Notes under the pieces: generated by a model
What the model saw: only the letters and a program-made list of their open reading frames with translations
What the model was told of the DNA's origin: nothing
Database searches by the model: none
Made by a program: the position numbers and the translations under genes
Shown here: piece by piece, positions 1 to 4,309 of the stretch
How positions within the stretch are numbered: the first letter of the stretch is position 1
How the letters are laid out: each line of letters opens with the position of its first letter
Assembly: GCA_013152615.1 (NCBI GenBank)
Contig: JAADGA010000142.1
Location: forward strand, 1-5,999
Direction of reading: 5' to 3'
DNA from: Alphaproteobacteria bacterium
Lineage (GTDB): Bacteria; Pseudomonadota; Alphaproteobacteria; Sphingomonadales; Emcibacteraceae
Length of the DNA stretch: 5,999 bases

Positions 1-53
1 CTGCGCCAACTAAAATATGTTTTACCAATTTAATTACCCGTGAACCGCCCGGC

Positions 54-108
54 CAGAAATTAATAGTCAGAAATTAATAGTCAGCGATTAATAGCCGGGA
101 TTGATAGT
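54..108. repeat. 14-bp direct repeat array upstream of glpQ
   Basis: Two perfect adjacent copies of CAGAAATTAATAGT lie at 54-67 and 68-81. A third copy at 82-95 is diverged at three or four positions, and a fourth at 96-108 is diverged and one base shorter. The motif begins again with CAGCAAAT at 109. Every unit keeps an ATTAAT or ATTGAT core followed by AG. The array sits about 160 bp ahead of the glpQ start in AT-rich DNA with no supportable ORF. It could be a cluster of binding sites or simple slippage DNA. The 14-bp period is not helically phased, which argues mildly against an ordered operator. The rest of 1-269 shows no gene. A weak sigma-70-like pair (GTGACA at 205, TAGTAT at 226, spacer 15) is too poor to call. 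Confidence 0.8.
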
Positions 109-241
109 CAGCAAATGCGGCTCGCATAATATTGGACAATCCTTCTGTTACAATTCACTATTTTCCTTTCCGCTTGATGACCTAAGAAATAAAATTTTCA
201 TTGTGTGACAGTGAAAGCTGGTAGATAGTATCCCATCACTT

Positions 242-265
242 AACAGGGTAACGAACAGGGTAATT
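242..265 (+). repeat. 12-bp tandem duplication carrying the glpQ ribosome-binding site
   Basis: AACAGGGTAACG (242-253) is followed directly by AACAGGGTAATT (254-265), and then AACAATG opens the glpQ gene. Both copies contain AGGG, a Shine-Dalgarno-like core. The second AGGG (257-260) is 9 nt from the ATG at 270 and is the likely functional site. The first is 21 nt away, too far for normal initiation. The same CAGGGTAA wording recurs just before the start of the amidotransferase gene at 1603, which supports it as this genome's ribosome-binding sequence. Confidence 0.7.
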
Positions 266-269
266 AACA

Positions 270-1322
270 ATGTATTTATACCGATTATTGCGCGTCTTCG
301 GCTATCTCATAATGACAGGATTTTATTCTGGCCTTTTGGTTAACCCGGCCCTTGCTTACAACGGCAGTCATAACGGCGGGAAAATTGTCATCGCGCACCG
401 GGGGGCCAGCGGTTACCTGCCGGAACATACCCTCGCGGGCAAGGCCATGGCTTACGCTATGGGGGCGGATTATCTGGAACAGGATCTGGTGATGACCAAG
501 GATAACCGGCTTGTTGTTCTTCACGATATTATTCTGAATCACGTCACAAATGTCCGGGATATATTCCCGGGCCGCGCGCGCAAGGACGGTAACTATTATG
601 TCGTTGACTTTACCCTGGCCGAATTGAAAAAGCTTGCTGTAATTGAACGGTTTAACCTGGTTGACGGCAAACGGGTGGCGGTTTTCAAGGATCGCTTTCC
701 TCTGGGAAAATCAACATTCAGAATCCATAGCTTTGAAGAGGAAATTGAGCTGATTCAGGGGCTGAACAAATCCACCGGGAAAAATGTCGGAATATACCCT
801 GAAATCAAAAATGTCGCTTTTCATAATAAGGAAGGCAAAGATGTTTCGCGGGCCGTGCTGAAAATCCTCAAAGCCTATGGCTATACCAAGAAATCGGATA
901 AAATTTACCTTCAGTCTTTTAATGCCCGGGAATTAAAACGTGTTCATGACGTTTTGTTGCCCGAAATGGGGATGAAGCTGAAACTGGTCCTGCTGTTATG
1001 GCCTCCGGACGATGCTGAGTGGGTCAAAAAGCCGGGCAGCATGATAAAAGTCGCCAAATACGCCGATGCCATTGGGCCGGACAAGTCGATGTTAATCAGC
1101 AAGAAATCCGTAATTGGCCATATCATAGCCACCGATCTGGCATCCCGTGCGCATGCGGCAGGGTTGGAGATTCACCCCTATACTTTTCGTACCGAACAGA
1201 TCCCGCCCTATGCAAAAAATTATACCGATCTTTTGAATATCTTTTTGTTCAAGATCGGCGTTGACGGTATTTTTACGGATTTTACCGATAAAACCGTGAA
1301 TTTCTTAAAAGCAAAACCGTGA
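270..1322 (+). CDS. glpQ: periplasmic glycerophosphodiester phosphodiesterase (GlpQ family)
   Basis: This is a 350-residue protein of the GDPD TIM-barrel family, close in length to E. coli GlpQ. The family hydrolyses glycerophosphodiesters such as glycerophosphocholine to glycerol-3-phosphate and an alcohol, using a divalent metal. Residues 1-29 look like a signal peptide: Arg5/Arg8, a hydrophobic core, and PALA before Tyr30, so export to the periplasm is likely. The active-site motifs are intact: HRGASGYLPEHT with His43, Arg44 and Glu52; Glu70 and Asp72 in LEQDLVMTKD; His85 in VLHD; PEIK with Glu178 and Lys180; and the closing GVDGIFTDF segment. The ATG at 270 follows AGGG by 9 nt. The extreme C-terminus (AKP then stop) has been altered by a 23-bp tandem duplication. 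The family call is firm; the exact substrate range and the symbol are inferred from similarity to GlpQ rather than UgpQ, based on the signal peptide and the PEIK-containing layout. Confidence 0.93.
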   Translation: MYLYRLLRVFGYLIMTGFYSGLLVNPALAYNGSHNGGKIVIAHRGASGYLPEHTLAGKAMAYAMGADYLEQDLVMTKDNRLVVLHDIILNHVTNVRDIFPGRARKDGNYYVVDFTLAELKKLAVIERFNLVDGKRVAVFKDRFPLGKSTFRIHSFEEEIELIQGLNKSTGKNVGIYPEIKNVAFHNKEGKDVSRAVLKILKAYGYTKKSDKIYLQSFNARELKRVHDVLLPEMGMKLKLVLLLWPPDDAEWVKKPGSMIKVAKYADAIGPDKSMLISKKSVIGHIIATDLASRAHAAGLEIHPYTFRTEQIPPYAKNYTDLLNIFLFKIGVDGIFTDFTDKTVNFLKAKP

Positions 1323-1335
1323 ATTTCTTAAAAGC
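1290..1335 (+). repeat. perfect 23-bp tandem duplication across the glpQ stop codon
   Basis: Positions 1290-1312 and 1313-1335 are identical 23-bp units, each beginning AAAACCGTGAATTTC. The first copy encodes the last in-frame residues (TVNFLKA). The second enters in another frame and creates the TGA at 1320-1322. If one copy is removed, the frame runs from KA through GCC-CAT-AAG to TAG, giving an AAHK ending. The perfect identity suggests a recent event. Confidence 0.95.
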
Positions 1336-1352
1336 AGCCCATAAGTAGCTAT

Positions 1353-1431
1353 TTAAAATAAAAGCCAGAGGTAACGACTTAAAATAGAAGGCCAGAGGTA
1401 ACGGCTTAAAATAGAGGAAAAGACCGGTAAC
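1353..1431 (+). repeat. degenerate tandem repeat of about 27 bp downstream of glpQ
   Basis: Three units begin with TTAAAATA at 1353, 1379 and 1406. Units one and two match closely through GCCAGAGGTAACG and differ by a one-base indel and a few substitutions. The third keeps TTAAAATAGA and a GGTAAC at 1426-1431 but is diverged between them. The array fills much of the 280-bp gap between glpQ and the amidotransferase gene. No clear intrinsic terminator is visible there. A GC-rich clump with repeated GGCC (1446-1475) follows, but it forms no clean stem followed by T residues. Confidence 0.8.
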
Positions 1432-1602
1432 ATAACAGATTTTGCCCCGGCCCGGCCACAGGCGGCCCCAAGGCCAGACAGATAAAATACAGAATTATAC
1501 TATTTTTAGAAAAAAGTGAGTGGATCCTCTTGAAAAGACGATATGATCATGGCAGTTTTTGTGATCACCTATTATTTTAACGGGTTGTTCAGGGTAAATA
1601 TC

Positions 1603-2472
1603 ATGCTGACGATTTTAATTGTTGAGGGGAATACCCTACAGGCACAGGAATTGGCGGTTGCCGCCGGGAGTTGCTCCCAGAGCGAATTATATCATAAAAC
1701 CCTGCTCGCGCTGAGGCCGGATATTGATTGCGATATTGTCTGCCCGGCCGATGAGGGCGCACCGTTGCCGCAGGGGGCAGCGCTCGAGAAATATGACGGC
1801 ATAATCTGGACCGGATCATCATTGAATATCTATCAACAGGACCCGGCAATTTACCGTCAGATAGATTTCATGAAAAACTGCTTTGATCAGAAGGTAAAAA
1901 TATTCGGCAGTTGCTGGGGGCTTCAGGTCGCGGTTGTGGCCGCTGGTGGCACGGTGGCGGCAAATGTCAGGGGCCGGGAAATCGGCATCGCCCGGGAAAT
2001 TCAACCAACGGTATCGGGCCGCTTTCACCCGCTTTACAAAAACAAGACGGCCCCGTTTGATGCCGTCGCCGTTCATCTCGATCATGTAGTGCGCTTGCCA
2101 GAGGGGGCAACGGTCCTGTCGGGAAATGACATAAGCCGGATACAGGCATTGGAAATCAGGCGCGGGCGGGCCATTTTCTGGGGGGTGCAATATCATCCTG
2201 AATTTGACCTTGATTATGTGGCAACGCTGTTTAGGAAATACCGGACAAAGATGGTTGACGAGGGATTATGCCCTGATGAGGCCGCAGTGGATAAATTAGC
2301 CTCCGACTTTCAAAGGGCGCAGAATATAACACCAGATGACGACGGTGCCGCAGAAATCAGGCACCATTACAATATGGGGGCTGATATTCTGGACCCGTGC
2401 CACCGGTTGCAGGAAATCAGCAACTGGCTGGATTTTATTGCCCGCCCCGAAAGCCAGAAAATTAATATCTGA
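1603..2472 (+). CDS. free-standing class I glutamine amidotransferase, GMP-synthase-like
   Basis: This encodes 289 residues with a GATase1 (triad) domain over about residues 1-215. The nucleophile is Cys104 in FGSCWGLQ, and the His-x-Glu pair is His198 and Glu200 in QYHPEF. The oxyanion strand GIIWTGSSLNIYQ lies near residue 70. Class I amidotransferases release ammonia from glutamine for a synthase partner, but no synthetase domain is fused and none is adjacent. Residues after about 215 form a tail of roughly 75 residues that I cannot assign. The start was chosen at 1603 because AGGG at 1591-1594 lies 8 nt upstream and the protein then opens MLTILIVEGN, the expected first strand. The in-frame ATG at 1543 would add an atypical hydrophobic 20-residue leader with no good ribosome-binding site. 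Some family members act as gamma-glutamyl hydrolases, so peptidase activity is also possible. The true acceptor is unknown. Confidence 0.85.
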   Translation: MLTILIVEGNTLQAQELAVAAGSCSQSELYHKTLLALRPDIDCDIVCPADEGAPLPQGAALEKYDGIIWTGSSLNIYQQDPAIYRQIDFMKNCFDQKVKIFGSCWGLQVAVVAAGGTVAANVRGREIGIAREIQPTVSGRFHPLYKNKTAPFDAVAVHLDHVVRLPEGATVLSGNDISRIQALEIRRGRAIFWGVQYHPEFDLDYVATLFRKYRTKMVDEGLCPDEAAVDKLASDFQRAQNITPDDDGAAEIRHHYNMGADILDPCHRLQEISNWLDFIARPESQKINI

Positions 2473-2518
2473 GGATTTGGCAGAAATACCGGACAAGATT
2501 AAAGCGTAATCAAGACGG

Positions 2519-2547
2519 ATACTCCGGCATGGCCGCAGTCCGGGTAT
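2519..2547 (+). other. imperfect hairpin downstream of the amidotransferase gene
   Basis: ATAC-T-CCGG (2519-2527) can pair with CCGGGTAT (2540-2547), giving eight base pairs with one bulged T and a 12-nt loop. It begins 46 bp after the amidotransferase stop. No T-run follows, so it is not a canonical intrinsic terminator. It may slow or protect the transcript end, or be chance. Confidence 0.3.
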
Positions 2548-2573
2548 TGCCTTGTAAGTTATGGGGGAGTATA

Positions 2574-2612
2574 ATGGTCCCGAGCAGTAAGCCGGAGAAT
2601 ATTCTGTGGTAG
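2574..2612 (+). other. possible 12-codon leader ORF overlapping the PAS gene start
   Basis: The ATG at 2574 follows a very strong purine run, GGGGGAG (2563-2569), with a 4-nt spacer. It reads MVPSSKPENILW and stops at TAG 2610-2612. That stop lies just inside the GTG-started PAS gene (2606) in a different frame, an arrangement compatible with translational coupling. The strong site in front of such a short ORF is the only evidence. It could be chance. Confidence 0.3.
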
Positions 2613-3112
2613 ATAATGATGGTGTTCTAATTGATGACTTCACCATTGATGACATTCCCTATAATATGCTGAAAGATATTTTCAACTATTGGTTGGCCAT
2701 CAAAGGGGGGCGTGCTATGCCCTCGCGCCGTGATCTGAATCCCGCTGATATTGTTACCATGCTGCCCCATATTTGTCTTGTCGATGTTGATGACAGAGCG
2801 AAACGCTATCGAATAAGGCTGGTCGGGACGGAGACCGTAAAGGCATTGGGCGCAGATATTACCGGGAAATATCTTGATCAATATCCCGGGATAGAAAATC
2901 ACTTGAAGGTCAGATACGACTGGCTTGTCCAGAATAAACGGCCCTATCTGGTTTCGGATAAATTAAAATGGTCACAAAAATCATTTTTAAATTTTTGTTC
3001 GATCGGATTGCCGCTGTCTGCCAATGGGCGGGATGTCAATATTATAATGTTTGGCTCCTGTTTTCATAACCCTGTGATAGCCGGGCAGGGTTCACCATCA
3101 GATCAGGGGTAA
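2606..3112 (+). CDS. PAS_5-family (PF07310-like) protein
   Basis: This 168-residue protein resembles the PAS_5 family, which is common in alphaproteobacteria and mostly uncharacterised. The recognisable pattern is YWLAIKGGRAMPSRRDLNP (residues 29-46), then LPHICLVDVDD (53-63), RYRIRLVGTETVKALGADITGKYLD (67-91), and a C-terminal strand pair ending near residue 153. The fold would be a single PAS sensory or protein-interaction domain with no attached kinase, cyclase or DNA-binding output, so the protein would have to act through a partner. No signal peptide or membrane segment is seen, so it is presumably cytoplasmic. The GTG start is preferred because GGAG at 2594-2597 sits 8 nt upstream; the next in-frame start, ATG at 2666, has a poor site. 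It lies upstream of rcdA on the same strand, but 212 bp of structured DNA separate them. Ligand and function are unknown. Confidence 0.8.
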   Translation: MVDNDGVLIDDFTIDDIPYNMLKDIFNYWLAIKGGRAMPSRRDLNPADIVTMLPHICLVDVDDRAKRYRIRLVGTETVKALGADITGKYLDQYPGIENHLKVRYDWLVQNKRPYLVSDKLKWSQKSFLNFCSIGLPLSANGRDVNIIMFGSCFHNPVIAGQGSPSDQG

Positions 3113-3180
3113 ATCTATAGTGATGTTTCGATATGTTGCGCTGTACCGGACCCCGGCTGGATGGCTATGATGCCACGGTC

Positions 3181-3241
3181 GGGCAACCGGTAACGCTTTC
3201 TCCGGTGGCGCTTCACCCGGGGATGATGACACCGGTTGCCC
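3181..3241. repeat. 11-bp perfect inverted repeat with nested stem, between the PAS gene and rcdA
   Basis: GGGCAACCGGT (3181-3191) and ACCGGTTGCCC (3231-3241) are exact reverse complements separated by 39 nt. Inside, CCGGTG (3202-3207) can pair with CACCCGG (3214-3220) with one bulge, or alternatively with CACCGG (3230-3235), which would compete with the outer stem. No T-run follows, so it is not an ordinary terminator. It could be a structured leader, an mRNA-stability element or a binding site. Confidence 0.6.
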
Positions 3242-3304
3242 TGATTATTCTGCGGCGATCTCCCCGGATGCCCGCGACAACTGTATTAAAAAGTAACCTC
3301 CTTT

Positions 3305-3318
3305 TAAGAAATTTCTTA
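3305..3318. promoter_or_regulatory. 14-bp perfect palindrome immediately upstream of rcdA
   Basis: TAAGAAATTTCTTA is a perfect palindrome ending 6 bp before the ATG at 3325, or 39 bp before the alternative ATG at 3358. Its location and symmetry suit a dimeric regulator, but AT-rich palindromes of this size can arise by chance. No CtrA-type TTAA-N7-TTAA arrangement is seen around it. Confidence 0.35.
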
Positions 3319-3324
3319 TAGGAT

Positions 3325-3846
3325 ATGGTGCAGATATATAGTTTGGGCATAAAATATATGACACATCAGGACAGCAATAAATATGGTCTGCTCGACCCGC
3401 GTTTTCTGGAAAAATCATATCAGGAGGCGATGACACTTACCCAGGATGTCGCCGGTTATCTTGAGATCGAGAATCAACAGCTCAGGAATTATGACCTGAG
3501 TTCAGGAGCCGGAGTTTATTATGCCAGTGAAAGCATGCGGGTTTCCACCTGCCTGATGCAGGTAATGTCGTGGTTTCTAGTGCAAAAGGGGGTTGCAGCC
3601 GGTGAAATTACCCGCGAACAGGCCGGCGCTTTCAAATTCAGGCTGGGGGCAAGCGACATTTGTCTGGCAGCGGTTGACACCCGCAAGGGCAACCTGCCCG
3701 AACAATTTGTCAAATTTCTCCACAAGTCTCAAGACCTGTATCGTCAGGTCGCCCGCATCGACAAGATGGTATATGGCGACCGCGAGCGGGTAAATCCGGT
3801 CCATAAATTATTCAGCCGCATCCGGAATGAAGACCCGCCCAAATAA
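3325..3846 (+). CDS. rcdA: RcdA (DUF1465), adaptor for ClpXP proteolysis of CtrA
   Basis: This 173-residue protein matches the DUF1465 / RcdA family of alphaproteobacteria. The most characteristic stretch is YYASESMRVSTCLMQVMSWFLVQKGVAAGEIT (residues 65-96, given here as the family's helix-rich core), preceded by FLEKSYQEAMTLTQDVAGYL and followed by conserved RLGASDICL and LYRQVARIDKMVYG segments. In Caulobacter crescentus RcdA works with CpdR and PopA to deliver CtrA and other substrates to the ClpXP protease during the cell cycle. That role is inferred here from family membership. The start is uncertain. ATG 3325 has GGA only 1 nt upstream, while ATG 3358 (giving 162 residues, MTHQDSNKYG) has only a weak GGG 10 nt away. 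The longer form is reported, although its MVQIYSLGIKY leader looks atypical. The gene is convergent with rpmE and shares a terminator with it. Confidence 0.87.
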   Translation: MVQIYSLGIKYMTHQDSNKYGLLDPRFLEKSYQEAMTLTQDVAGYLEIENQQLRNYDLSSGAGVYYASESMRVSTCLMQVMSWFLVQKGVAAGEITREQAGAFKFRLGASDICLAAVDTRKGNLPEQFVKFLHKSQDLYRQVARIDKMVYGDRERVNPVHKLFSRIRNEDPPK

Positions 3847-3865
3847 CTTTTCGCCTTAAAATCCC

Positions 3866-3898
3866 CCGGCTATTGCCGGTTCCGCCGGCGATTATTTT
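3866..3898. terminator. bidirectional terminator between rcdA and rpmE
   Basis: Three complementary GC arms occur in a row: CCGGC (3866-3870), GCCGG (3875-3879) and CCGGC (3885-3889). Reading plus, arms two and three form a stem with a 5-nt loop followed by GATTATTTT, which serves rcdA. Reading minus, arms two and one form a stem with a 4-nt loop followed by GGGGATTTTAA, which serves rpmE. The 45-bp convergent gap holds nothing else. The T tracts are modest, so efficiency is uncertain. Confidence 0.65.
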
Positions 3899-4116
3899 GC
3901 CAGCTTAAAGGTGCCAAAACGTTTGTTGAACTGGGCAACGCGTCCCTTGTCAGTAAGCTTCTTGGAGCCACCGGTCCATGCAGGATGGGACTTGGGATCA
4001 ACTTCCAGCGTCATGGTATCGCCTTCCTTGCCCCATGTGGAGAAGGTTTTATAGCTGCTACCGTCGGTCATAACCACGTTGATCTCATGGTAATCCGGGT
4101 GAATATTCTGTTTCAT
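3892..4116 (-). CDS. rpmE: 50S ribosomal protein L31 (cysteine-free type)
   Basis: This encodes 74 residues beginning [19 protein letters not shown] and containing [21 protein letters not shown] and VAQFNKRFG, which are the hallmark segments of bacterial L31. L31 is a large-subunit protein that contributes to the bridge between subunits. There are no cysteines, so this is the form without the zinc ribbon and cannot serve as a zinc reserve; lack of cysteine is common in alphaproteobacterial L31. The frame stays open back to 4164, but the ATG at 4116 is chosen because GGAG lies about 10 nt upstream and MKxxIHPDY is the universal N-terminus. The longer reading would also start upstream of the likely promoter -10. 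It is transcribed towards rcdA and away from the ABC exporter. Confidence 0.96.
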   Translation of the reverse strand: MKQNIHPDYHEINVVMTDGSSYKTFSTWGKEGDTMTLEVDPKSHPAWTGGSKKLTDKGRVAQFNKRFGTFKLAK

Positions 4117-4148
4117 CGCACTTTGTCTCCGCGAAAATTTGTTGCGCT

Positions 4149-4177
4149 TATATAACCAGATCATATGGTGAAAGCAA
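4149..4177 (-). promoter_or_regulatory. sigma-70-like promoter for rpmE
   Basis: On the minus strand TTGCTT (4177-4172) is followed by a 17-nt spacer and TATATA (4154-4149). This places a transcription start near 4142 and a leader of about 26 nt before the rpmE ATG at 4116. Spacing and position are textbook. For the divergent ABC gene, the AT-rich run 4265-4292 preceded by TTGGAA (4259-4264) is the only promoter candidate, and it has no good -10 at standard spacing. Confidence 0.6.
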
Positions 4178-4309
4178 GGGGAGTTTATTAGTTTTATCCA
4201 CGACTGAAAATAATTTTCCCGGTAACGCTTGTTGAATAATATCCGGCCTGCTATCAGGTTGGAAAGTAATTTATATATTTAATCATTAATATCAGGGATC
4301 GGGGAGGCC

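Noticed and set aside
115..127. Small inverted repeat ATGCG-GCT-CGCAT
   Set aside because: A 5-bp stem with a 3-nt loop and no context; expected by chance.
254..264. Partial match to the I-SceI homing endonuclease site (AACAGGGTAAT)
   Set aside because: Only 11 of 18 bases match, and the match is explained by the 12-bp duplication and ribosome-binding sequence; no intron or homing gene is present.
1543..1602. Upstream in-frame start of the amidotransferase, which would add 20 hydrophobic residues
   Set aside because: There is no good ribosome-binding site at 1543, while 1603 has AGGG at 8 nt and begins the expected first beta strand. A signal peptide would not suit this enzyme.
1819..2196. 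Minus-strand 125-residue ORF inside the amidotransferase gene
   Set aside because: It lies wholly antisense to a gene with clear catalytic motifs and shows no family resemblance; it is a shadow of the coding strand.
3286..3307. Possible CtrA box (two TTAA half-sites) upstream of rcdA
   Set aside because: The half-sites at 3286 and 3304 are 14 nt apart rather than the 7 required.
3133..3321. Plus-strand 62-residue ORF between the PAS gene and rcdA
   Set aside because: It has no ribosome-binding site and no recognisable family, its composition is dictated by the inverted repeat it spans, and it ends inside the palindrome region.
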